64,000 nucleotides of DNA from Pseudomonas orientalis. GTDB lineage: Bacteria; Pseudomonadota; Gammaproteobacteria; Pseudomonadales; Pseudomonadaceae. The notes below the pieces were generated by a model. That model saw only the letters and a list, made by a program, of their open reading frames with translations. It did no database searches and was not told the DNA's origin. Both the position numbers and the translations under genes were made by a program. Below, piece by piece: positions 51,500-59,033 of this stretch (the first letter of the stretch is position 1; each line of letters starts with the position of its first letter). Where the stretch lies: the NCBI RefSeq assembly GCF_001439815.1, contig NZ_JYLM01000002.1:783327-847326 (forward strand), written 5' to 3'.

Positions 51500-52243
51500 T
51501 TACCAATCCTGACGGGTCGGCGAAATGATCAAATCGTTGACCGTGACGTTTTCAGGCTGATTCAGTGCATACACCACCGCGCGACCAATATCGTCCGGCG
51601 AGATCGCGATTTTGTTCAGCGCTTGAGCCGCTTTACGGCCTGCCGGGTCGGTGACTTTATCGGCCCAACCGGTGTTGATCACACCCGGGCTGACCGTGTT
51701 GACACGAATGCCGTGCTGCACGCCCAGCTCTTTGCGCATCGACTCAGTCATGGCCTGCACGAAGAACTTGGTGGCGCTGTAGATACCCGCAGCGGGCCCG
51801 ACCTGGTGACCAGCGACCGAATCCATATTCAGGATCTGGCCCGACTTCTGTTTCAGCATGAACGGCAATACCGCTGCGATACCATGCAGATAGCCTTTGA
51901 TGTTCACGTTGATCATCTTTTCCCAATCATCGGTGGCCAGGTCGACCCAATTGGAAAACAGCATCAAGCCGGCATTGTTGATCAGAATATCCACCGAACC
52001 GAAAGAGTCCTGGGCCAATTGCGCGAGCGCTTTCATATCCTCAGGGTTGGTCACGTCGCTGACGCGACCTACCGCTTCACCACCCTTGCTTTTCAGCTCG
52101 CTGACGATGGCGTCCAGGCCTTGCTGGTCCAGAGCTGCTACGACGATTCGAACGCCTTTCTCGGACAAGGCACGTGCCGATGCGGCCCCCAGGCCGGACG
52201 ATGCGCCAGTGATGATCGCGGTTTTATTCTGCAGATAGTTCAT
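51500..52243 (-). CDS. Short-chain dehydrogenase/reductase
   Basis: A 247-residue classical SDR: TGASSGLG for cofactor binding, NNAG in INNAGLMLFSNW, Ser in LNMDSVAGHQVG and catalytic YSATK. It is close to the YdfG/serine dehydrogenase-like and clavulanate dehydrogenase-like group. It follows the old yellow enzyme gene by 68 bp on the same strand and probably shares its promoter and TetR control, so a joint role in reducing reactive carbonyl or alkene compounds is likely. Confidence 0.85.
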   Translation of the reverse strand: MNYLQNKTAIITGASSGLGAASARALSEKGVRIVVAALDQQGLDAIVSELKSKGGEAVGRVSDVTNPEDMKALAQLAQDSFGSVDILINNAGLMLFSNWVDLATDDWEKMINVNIKGYLHGIAAVLPFMLKQKSGQILNMDSVAGHQVGPAAGIYSATKFFVQAMTESMRKELGVQHGIRVNTVSPGVINTGWADKVTDPAGRKAAQALNKIAISPDDIGRAVVYALNQPENVTVNDLIISPTRQDW

Positions 52244-52311
52244 CGGCGTTCCTCTGGTGGTGACTGCCCGTCTGTGCGGGCAGTTTTTGGGTTGTCGCGG
52301 ATATAAAGGGA

Positions 52312-53415
52312 TCAGTAGTTGCCGACAGGCCAGTCGGTGTAGCCCTTCGCGCCGCCGCCGTAATACGACTCGCGCGGTGCGATGGTCAGTTCGGCCCCAC
52401 GACGCAAGCGCTCTACCAGGTCCGGGTTGGAGATAAACAGGCGACCAAACGCTACGGCGTCGATCTTGCCTTGGGCGCGGCGCTCGATGGCCATGTCCAA
52501 GTCGTAATTGTTGTTGCCGATGAAAGGCCCGTTGAACTGCGCGCTCAATGCGTCCATATCGACGCCTTCGGGCACTTCACGCGAGGTGGCGGTAGCGCCC
52601 TCGACGAAGTGCAGGTAAGCCAGCTCGAATGCATTCAGTTGCTGGATCAGGTAGCCATACATCGCCATCACATTGCTGTCGGGCGGCGTGTTGCCGGCGT
52701 CAGGGGTCACTGGCGACAAACGGATGCCAACACGGTCGTTGCCCCAGATCTTGACGATTGCTTCAGTCACTTCCAGGGTCAGGCGCGCACGGTTCTCGAT
52801 GGAGCCGCCGTACTGGTCGGTGCGATGGTTGGTTGAGTCCCGCAGGAACTGGTCCAGCAGGTAACTGTTGGCCGAGTGAACCTCCACCCCGTCAAAACCG
52901 GCGCGTTTGGCATTCTCGGCAGCACGCTTGTACTGCTCGATGATTCCCGGGATCTCATCGGTTTCAAGCGCCCGTGGCATCGAAACCGGGACAAAACCGT
53001 TGGTGGTGTAGGTGTCACCTTCAGCCTTGATCGCGGATGGTGCGACCGGAGTGGCGCCGTCAGGTTGCAGTTCGACGCTGGAGAAACGCCCCACATGCCA
53101 CAGCTGGCTGACGATCTTGCCGCCGGCAGCGTGCACGGCGTCAGTGACTTTCTTCCAGCCTGCGACCTGCTCTTGGCTCCAGATACCGGGAGTAGCTGCG
53201 TAACCGCGACCTTGCGCAGAGATATTGGTGGCTTCGGCAACGATCAGGCCGGCCGTGGCGCGTTGGGCGTAATAGTTGGCGTGCAGTTCGTTGGGAATGC
53301 CATCTTCGGCATAGCGACTACGGGTGACAGGCGCCATCAAAATCCGGTTGGCGAGTTTGATTGCGCCCAGGCTGATGGGGCTGAATAAGTCAGTTCGTGT
53401 GGTGTTGTCTGTCAT
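52312..53415 (-). CDS. nemA: Old yellow enzyme family alkene reductase
   Basis: A 367-residue FMN ene-reductase close in length to E. coli NemA (365). MAPVTRSRYAEDGIPNELHANYYAQRATAGLIVAEATNIS binds flavin, VEVHSANSYLLDQFLRDSTNHRTDQYGGS carries the active-site Asn/Tyr region, and the end has GRLFISNPDLVERLRRG. It reduces N-ethylmaleimide, quinones or nitro compounds. The ATG at 53415 is chosen; the frame is open to 53496 but crosses the operator. Two TAGACCGGTCGTCTA sites lie upstream. Confidence 0.85.
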   Translation of the reverse strand: MTDNTTRTDLFSPISLGAIKLANRILMAPVTRSRYAEDGIPNELHANYYAQRATAGLIVAEATNISAQGRGYAATPGIWSQEQVAGWKKVTDAVHAAGGKIVSQLWHVGRFSSVELQPDGATPVAPSAIKAEGDTYTTNGFVPVSMPRALETDEIPGIIEQYKRAAENAKRAGFDGVEVHSANSYLLDQFLRDSTNHRTDQYGGSIENRARLTLEVTEAIVKIWGNDRVGIRLSPVTPDAGNTPPDSNVMAMYGYLIQQLNAFELAYLHFVEGATATSREVPEGVDMDALSAQFNGPFIGNNNYDLDMAIERRAQGKIDAVAFGRLFISNPDLVERLRRGAELTIAPRESYYGGGAKGYTDWPVGNY

Positions 53416-53429
53416 GATAAACTCTATAT

Positions 53430-53444
53430 TAGACCGGTCGTCTA
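53430..53444. promoter_or_regulatory. TetR-type operator, copy 1
   Basis: TAGACCGGTCGTCTA: arms TAGAC/GTCTA around a 5-base centre. It lies 15 bp upstream of the ene-reductase start. An identical 15-mer is at 53509-53523. Confidence 0.75.
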
Positions 53445-53508
53445 GTAAGTTGGTAAAAATAGCTGCAACAAAGTCGCTTTGCCAGAATGCGGTCACTCTA
53501 AGTAAAAA

Positions 53509-53523
53509 TAGACCGGTCGTCTA
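53509..53523. promoter_or_regulatory. TetR-type operator, copy 2
   Basis: TAGACCGGTCGTCTA, same orientation, 79 bp from copy 1 and about 130 bp before the TetR gene. One copy would serve each divergent promoter, or both could form a repression loop. Confidence 0.72.
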
Positions 53524-53652
53524 CTAAAATTCAGAATGGTTAAGCTTTCTACGATCAGCGGCAAATGCCACGTTGAAGTCCGGAAAGTCTGTTTTGTGTA
53601 TCATTAGGGCAGACATGCTGGTCTGGCTATACGCCCTAAGGTGCTGCACTTA

Positions 53653-54282
53653 ATGACTGAACCCACCCCGCTCTCTCCGCGCGCAAAAGGACGCCCGCGC
53701 GCGTTCGACCGCGACGAGGCGCTATTGCGTGCCCTGGCGGTGTTCTGGAAGCGTGGCTACGAGCCGGCGTCTGTAGCGGAACTGTGTTCGGCTATGAGCA
53801 TCAGCCCGCCCAGCCTTTATGCAGCATTCGGCAACAAAGCCAAGTTGTTTCTGGAAGCGGTTGCCTACTACGAAGCGACATTCTGGGATGCCACGTGGGA
53901 GCGCATGGACACCGAACCGGACATCGTGCGCGCCATCAGTGACTTCTTCCATACCTCGGCATCGATCCTGACAGAGCCCGAGGCTCCATGCGGTTGTATG
54001 GTGGTGCTCGCAGCCGTTAACGTCTCCGACGATGCCGGCGAAGTCACCGCCACCCTCAAAGCCTTGCGTCAGGAGGGCCGTGACTACTTACGCCAGCGTC
54101 TGGACCGCGCGGTTGCAGATGGGCAACTGCGCCTCGACACCAATACCCGTCTGCTTGCCGCAGCCTTGAATACATTGCTCGAAGGCATGTCACTGCAAGC
54201 GCATGACGCCGCAAGCCGTGAAGACCTGCAAGGTATCGGGGCCACAGCTACGGCGATGCTGGCCCCGTCCCTGTCTGCTTGA
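53653..54282 (+). CDS. TetR/AcrR-family repressor of the ene-reductase operon
   Basis: A 209-residue regulator. The N-terminal helix-turn-helix is ALAVFWKRGYEPASVAELCSAMSISPPSLYAAFGNKAKLF. The C-terminal part has a conserved Cys pair (PEAPCGCMVVLAAV), seen in TetR proteins that control oxidoreductases and may sense electrophiles. It is divergent from the ene-reductase gene, with two identical operators between. The start is uncertain: ATG at 53653, or an in-frame GTG at 53641. Confidence 0.83.
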   Translation: MTEPTPLSPRAKGRPRAFDRDEALLRALAVFWKRGYEPASVAELCSAMSISPPSLYAAFGNKAKLFLEAVAYYEATFWDATWERMDTEPDIVRAISDFFHTSASILTEPEAPCGCMVVLAAVNVSDDAGEVTATLKALRQEGRDYLRQRLDRAVADGQLRLDTNTRLLAAALNTLLEGMSLQAHDAASREDLQGIGATATAMLAPSLSA

Positions 54283-54316
54283 CTGGAATCGACGCAATGC
54301 TCGCTTGAGCGGCTGA

Positions 54317-54898
54317 TCAGGCCAACAGACGCCGACTCATCTCAAGCGCCGCCTCAAAGGGTTCACGTGTCCGGTTGACCTTGACCAGCAACGAGGCGCC
54401 CAACCACATCTGGTAGAGCGCTTGCGCCAGTATCGTTGCATCAACGGACGCGGCGATGGAGCCATCTGCCTGGCCTTGGTCAACACAACGAACCATCCGC
54501 TCGATGATCAGTGCAGTCCCCTTCTCAAGTACGCCACGCATGTTTTCGGACAGGTCACACACTTCCGCCCCCAACTTGACCACCAGGCATTTCTGATCAG
54601 TGTGATCAAACGCCTGTGTCTCGGCCCAATAGCGTAGATAGCTCAGCAGACGTTCGGCGCCGCAGCCCTCGCTGGCCAATTGCACATCGACCCGCGTGAG
54701 ATACTCCTCAAAGTACTCTTCGAGCAGCGCTTGGCCAAACTCGTCCTTGGAACGGAAGTAGTGATAGAACGACCCTTTAGGTACACCGGCGGCCGCGAGC
54801 AACTCGGCAAGGCCGACGGCGGTGTAACCTTTCTGGGTCATAAGCGACCTGGCGACATCAATGATGTGCTGGCGCATGTCTTGGAGGGGTTTTTTCAT
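54317..54898 (-). CDS. nemR: TetR-family electrophile/chlorine-responsive regulator, NemR-like
   Basis: A 193-residue regulator that matches E. coli NemR over its length: LAELLAAAGVPKGSFYHYFRSKDEFG in the DNA-binding part and CLVVKLGAEVCDLSENMR with the two cysteines equivalent to the redox-sensing Cys-106 and Cys-116, plus a Lys in ASLLVKVNR where NemR has its reactive Lys. NemR is inactivated by hypochlorite, methylglyoxal and quinones. Here it is separated from the ene-reductase by another TetR gene. The start at 54898 is chosen over an upstream ATG at 54910; neither has a clear ribosome site. Confidence 0.83.
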   Translation of the reverse strand: MKKPLQDMRQHIIDVARSLMTQKGYTAVGLAELLAAAGVPKGSFYHYFRSKDEFGQALLEEYFEEYLTRVDVQLASEGCGAERLLSYLRYWAETQAFDHTDQKCLVVKLGAEVCDLSENMRGVLEKGTALIIERMVRCVDQGQADGSIAASVDATILAQALYQMWLGASLLVKVNRTREPFEAALEMSRRLLA

Positions 54899-55053
54899 AA
54901 TGCGGCGCATGCTAGCAAAAAAACGACCCAGCGTCAGGAGCCCGGTGGAGCGCCTGCCGTTTGTTCATCTGCGTCGGCAGCGGTCTTACGCCGTGATTTG
55001 GCAATAAAAAAATATAAATATGTTCCCCCTCAAAACATAATTATTATTTGCGA

Positions 55054-55929
55054 ATGATTAAAGAACTGAAAACACTTATCGCGGTAGCAAGAGAAGGCAC
55101 TTTCGCGGCGGCCGGCAATAAAATCGGCCTCACCCAGGCCGCCGTCAGCGCTCAGATGCAACGCCTCGAGGCGGAGCTGGGGGTCGAGTTATTCGACCGA
55201 AAAGGACGCTCCGCGCAGCTCAACCGAATGGGCCAACAGGTGTTATTGCAGGGTCAGGAACTGGTGCGCCGGTTCAAAGACCTGGGCACGCCATCGGTGG
55301 GGCTTGCCGCCAATGTTTTGGTCACCATTGGAGCGATTGCCTCGGTTCAACGCTCCTTTTTGCCGCAAGCCTTGGCCGAGTTTCATCAACGATCCCCTCA
55401 GTGCAGAACCCGGGTCCTGCCTGGCCTGTCGATGGACCTGGTCAATCAGGTCGATTCAGGTGAAATCGATATGGCGGCAATCATTCGTCCACCCTTCTCT
55501 CTTCACAGCGATCTGCGCTGGACAACCCTGGCACGCGAGCCGTACCGACTGATTGTCCCGGCTGATATGCCTGGCGAGGATTGGGCCGAGCTGGTATCCA
55601 GCCAGCCCTTTATCCGCTATGACCGCTCATCTTTTGGCGGACGCCAGGTGGATAGATTCCTGCGACAAACCCATTTTTCATTACAGGAGGTCTGCGAACT
55701 CGACGAGCTGGATGCGATTATAAAACTGGTTGCAAATGGTGTCGGTGTCGCTCTGGTACCGGAAACGGGCACTCATGAGGAATGGCCTGCCGAGGTGCGT
55801 GCAATCGACCTGAAACAACGTACATTCCATCGCGATATCGGTCTGGTGCATCGTGCTCGGCGCAATCTGACTGAGCCAGTGAAATTACTGGCCCAGCTGA
55901 TTACCGAGCAGGCAGCTAAACAGCATTAG
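55054..55929 (+). CDS. LysR-family transcriptional regulator
   Basis: A 291-residue LysR regulator. The helix-turn-helix reads LIAVAREGTFAAAGNKIGLTQAAVSAQMQRLEAELGVELFDR, followed by a periplasmic-binding-like effector domain (VLVTIGAIASVQRSFLPQALAEF, then LVANGVGVALVPE). The ATG at 55054 is preferred to an upstream TTG. It is divergent from nemR and convergent with the dicarboxylate symporter gene. Its target may be the symporter or nemR; no T-N11-A box was pinned down. Confidence 0.85.
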   Translation: MIKELKTLIAVAREGTFAAAGNKIGLTQAAVSAQMQRLEAELGVELFDRKGRSAQLNRMGQQVLLQGQELVRRFKDLGTPSVGLAANVLVTIGAIASVQRSFLPQALAEFHQRSPQCRTRVLPGLSMDLVNQVDSGEIDMAAIIRPPFSLHSDLRWTTLAREPYRLIVPADMPGEDWAELVSSQPFIRYDRSSFGGRQVDRFLRQTHFSLQEVCELDELDAIIKLVANGVGVALVPETGTHEEWPAEVRAIDLKQRTFHRDIGLVHRARRNLTEPVKLLAQLITEQAAKQH

Positions 55930-55983
55930 AGGAGCACTGACGGGCAATTTGCAACGCTCGTCTTCGATCTTGAACTCCGGTTT

Positions 55984-57246
55984 TCAGTCAAGCGTTATGC
56001 TCGTCCCCACAGATCCCTTGCGCTCAAGCGGTGTTTTCTCCCACTTGGCAATGACCAGGGGGGCTATCGCATTACCCAGCACGTTCAAGGTGGTAGTGCC
56101 GCTGTCGATGATCCGGAAAATGCCGGCGATCAACGCGACCCCTTCCAGAGGCAGTCCGGCAGATGCCAGGGTGGCTGACAGGATGATAATGGCAAACCCA
56201 GGCACACCCGCAGCTCCCTTCGACGTCAGCACCATAGTCACCACCAGCAAAATCTGCTGCGTCAACGAAAGGTCGATTCCATAGAGCTGCGCGATAAAAA
56301 TCGTCGCCACCCCCAGAAAGATCGATGCCCCGTCCAGGTTGAACGCATAACCCACCGGCACCACGAAGCTGACAATGCGCCGAGGCACGCCATAGGCTTC
56401 CAGCTTGGTCATCAGTTGCGGCATGACGGCTGCAGAGGCTGCACTGGAGAAGGCCAGAATCAACTCATCGCGCAAGTACTTGATCAATTTGAAAACGTTT
56501 TCACCGATCAGGTAGCAGATGCCACCGAGCATCACCAACGCAAAGGTCATCAGCGCCAGATACACCACGCCAATCAACTTGAGCAACGGCAGCAACGAGG
56601 CAAATCCAAACGTCGCCACCGTAGCGCCGATCATGCCGAATACACCGATCGGTGCGTAGGCCATGACAAACGACACAACGTTGAACATTGCATCGGAAAA
56701 GCCCTGCACTACTGCAATAACCGGTGCGCTCTTCTCTTTAGGCAAGGTGTTCAACGCCATACCCAGCAGCACGGCAAAGAACAGCACCGACAACAACTTG
56801 GCTTCCGACATCGCAACAATCACGTTATCGGGCACGATGTTTTGCAGAATGATCAGCGCGCCTTTCGACGGCTCCATATGTACGGCTGCCGCGTTATGGG
56901 CGATACCCGCGATTTCGGTGCCTTTGCCCGGCTCGAACAGATTGGCGAAGCACAAGCCGAGCACGATCGCGAGGCTGGTGATTGCAAAGAAGTAGATCAA
57001 CGACTTTGCGCCCATACGCCCAAACGATTTGTTATCCCCGCCCCCGGCAATGCCGAGGATCATGCAGCAGAACACAATCGGCACGACGACCATCTTCATC
57101 ATCTTGATGAAGATATCACCGAGCGGTTTAAGGATCTCGGTACTGACCCACATTTGATTTTGCGGGTGGGTATTGAAATACCAACCCACAAGCACGCCAA
57201 GCAACAGCCCGGCAACGATTTGCCAAACCAAGGGAATACGTTTCAT
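55984..57246 (-). CDS. Dicarboxylate/amino acid:cation symporter (DAACS, GltP/DctA-like)
   Basis: A 420-residue inner-membrane symporter of the glutamate/C4-dicarboxylate family. The Ser-rich re-entrant loop appears as LAFSSAASAAVMPQLMTKL, and the conserved VVPVGYAFNLDGASIFLG (NMDGT-like, here NLDGA) and GAAGVPGFAIIILSATL segments form the substrate site. The NMDGT to NLDGA change suggests a substrate other than succinate. Upstream, 80 bp away, lies a strong hairpin that ends the VOC gene. Confidence 0.87.
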   Translation of the reverse strand: MKRIPLVWQIVAGLLLGVLVGWYFNTHPQNQMWVSTEILKPLGDIFIKMMKMVVVPIVFCCMILGIAGGGDNKSFGRMGAKSLIYFFAITSLAIVLGLCFANLFEPGKGTEIAGIAHNAAAVHMEPSKGALIILQNIVPDNVIVAMSEAKLLSVLFFAVLLGMALNTLPKEKSAPVIAVVQGFSDAMFNVVSFVMAYAPIGVFGMIGATVATFGFASLLPLLKLIGVVYLALMTFALVMLGGICYLIGENVFKLIKYLRDELILAFSSAASAAVMPQLMTKLEAYGVPRRIVSFVVPVGYAFNLDGASIFLGVATIFIAQLYGIDLSLTQQILLVVTMVLTSKGAAGVPGFAIIILSATLASAGLPLEGVALIAGIFRIIDSGTTTLNVLGNAIAPLVIAKWEKTPLERKGSVGTSITLD

Positions 57247-57324
57247 GTCTAGCCTTTTTGTTGGTATGAAAGGGCTGCTTCAAGCAGTAGCTAGATTCAT
57301 GAGCTTCCAGCTCATTTATGATTT

Positions 57325-57359
57325 CCTGACGCACTGTTTAGCGTGCGTCAGGTTTTTAT
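57325..57359. terminator. Terminator after the VOC-family gene
   Basis: CCTGACGCAC pairs perfectly with GTGCGTCAGG over an 8-base loop. On the plus strand TTTTTATT follows. It lies just after the minus-strand VOC gene stop and 80 bp before the symporter start. Confidence 0.75.
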
Positions 57360-57784
57360 TATTTGGCGAAGAGCTGACTCATATCCTTGAAGGCTTTGAA
57401 TTCCAGCGCGTTACCGCACGGGTCGAACAGGAACATGGTGGCCTGCTCGCCAACCTGGCCTCTGAAGCGGATGTAGGGTTCGATCACGAACTGCGTTTCG
57501 CGCGCTTTCAAGCGCTCGGCCAAGGCTTCCCATTGCGCCCATTCCAGAATGACGCCGAAGTGGGGAACCGGTACGTCGTGGCCATCTACCGGGTTGCTGT
57601 GCACACTTTCCTGCGAAGCAGTCTTTGGGTGCTCGTGGATGACCAACTGATGGCCGTAGAAATCGAAGTCGACCCACTGGTCGCTTGAGCGACCTTCGCA
57701 AAGACCGAACACCTCACCATAGAAGTGACGTGCGGCGGCCAGGTCATACACAGGGATTGCGAGGTGAAAAGGAGAAAGACTCAT
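57359..57784 (-). CDS. VOC-family (glyoxalase/bleomycin-resistance-like) protein
   Basis: A 141-residue protein of the vicinal oxygen chelate fold: [29 protein letters not shown] at the start and a second half ending [20 protein letters not shown]. Metal-ligand candidates are His near residue 8, His in the second module and Glu in ALEFKA. Family members include glyoxalase I and extradiol dioxygenases; this one is too short and divergent to name. It is a single-gene unit closed by a terminator. Confidence 0.83.
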   Translation of the reverse strand: MSLSPFHLAIPVYDLAAARHFYGEVFGLCEGRSSDQWVDFDFYGHQLVIHEHPKTASQESVHSNPVDGHDVPVPHFGVILEWAQWEALAERLKARETQFVIEPYIRFRGQVGEQATMFLFDPCGNALEFKAFKDMSQLFAK

Positions 57785-58229
57785 CAGGACTCCGATAACA
57801 ATTTTTATTGATTTGTGGTGCCGGGCACCCGTAGTCGCTGTCCGGCGGCTTTTGAAGACGGATTTATGCTAAAGCCGCACCAGTCTAAAAAAAATCAATA
57901 TAAATTTTTCAAAAACACAATTTTATTTTGTTAATCGACAGTTCCTGCTTACCCCTCCCAACTCGCCTGCGCGCCTTTCCATCGCGCGAGTGTCCGCCAT
58001 CCATCGAAATTCGAGCGCTTCAGTTCTCCCTTCATCTGCCGCTATGGCTATATCCATTTGTCGTCGATCCGGTACATGTCATATCTTCGCAAAACTGTCT
58101 ACAGTGCCGACAGCCGAAAAGGCTCCACGGGCGGCAGTCAGCTCCTGAGTAAAGACATGCCATCGAGTGGCTGGGCCCTCGCTGGCGTCGCGGCAACAAT
58201 CTGGCGAAACACATAAGAGAACCTGGCGA
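57785..58229. other. Intergenic region without a supported gene
   Basis: 445 bp between divergent transcription units. It contains an AT-rich tract around 57880-57935 suited to promoters. A 74-codon open frame at 57928-58152 has no recognisable domain or ribosome site and is not called. Confidence 0.6.
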
Positions 58230-59033
58230 ATGAACAATGGCCACTACGAGCGGCGGACAGCGGCGGCGTCCGATTCGCTGCCGCATATTCTGCTGATCGA
58301 CGATGTCCCCGAAGATATCCGTGCCACGCTCATTCTACTCAAGACCCAACCCTGGCGCGTTTCGGTGGCCAGCGACGCCCATCAGGGCTATCAACGGGCG
58401 CTCGCCCTGCGTCCGGACCTGATCGTGCTGGATGTTCACATGCCACACATGGACGGCTTCAGCCTGTGCAGGCTGTTACGCGAGGCGCCGGCCACCCGGC
58501 ATACCCCGATTCTGTTCCTGTCATCGGCCAATACGTCATTGGAGCGCCTCGAAGGGCTGGCCGTGGGCGCGGTGGATTACATCCCCAAGTCCTACGCGCC
58601 CGAGGAAGTCCTGGCGCGCATCCGGATTCATCTGCAATTGACCTGGCGAGCGCCGTCGCCCGTACAGGAACGCCTGGCCGAGCCAGCACCGCAGGGCGAT
58701 GAAATCGTGTTACGGGCGGCCATGCGCTTGATTGAACAGCAACTGGACGATGTGCCCTCCCTGCCCTGCCTTGCGCAGAAAGTCGGCACCCATGAAAAAC
58801 GCCTCTCCGCGATTTTCCGTGAACACCTGGGGCTGACCGTGTTCGCCTACATTCGCGATGCGAGGCTGCGTCGTGGCCAGGCACTGCTCTGCGAAAGCGC
58901 CATGAGTGTGCAGGACGTCGCCGAACTGGTGGGCTTTCGCAATGCGTGCAACTTCGCCACCGCCTTCCGCCAGCGCGTCGGCATGACGCCCAGTCAGTTC
59001 CGCGAGCACTCCCTGGGCAACGAGCAAGCCTGA
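58230..59033 (+). CDS. Response regulator with AraC-type DNA-binding output
   Basis: A 267-residue protein: receiver domain at residues about 20-140 (LLIDDVPEDI, phospho-acceptor Asp near residue 68 in IVLDVHMPHMDG, Lys in DYIPKSYAPEE) and an AraC helix-turn-helix at about 175-260 (LAQKVGTHEKRLSAIFREHLG, VQDVAELVGFRNACNFATAFRQRVGMTPSQFREH). Receiver-AraC fusions are much rarer than OmpR or NarL types. It overlaps the next gene, a hybrid kinase, by TGATG. The frame is open upstream, but the ATG at 58230 with TGGCGA fits the domain. Confidence 0.88.
   Translation: MNNGHYERRTAAASDSLPHILLIDDVPEDIRATLILLKTQPWRVSVASDAHQGYQRALALRPDLIVLDVHMPHMDGFSLCRLLREAPATRHTPILFLSSANTSLERLEGLAVGAVDYIPKSYAPEEVLARIRIHLQLTWRAPSPVQERLAEPAPQGDEIVLRAAMRLIEQQLDDVPSLPCLAQKVGTHEKRLSAIFREHLGLTVFAYIRDARLRRGQALLCESAMSVQDVAELVGFRNACNFATAFRQRVGMTPSQFREHSLGNEQA

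Noticed and set aside
57928..58152. 74-codon open frame between the VOC gene and the response regulator
   Set aside because: No ribosome site, domain or coding bias.
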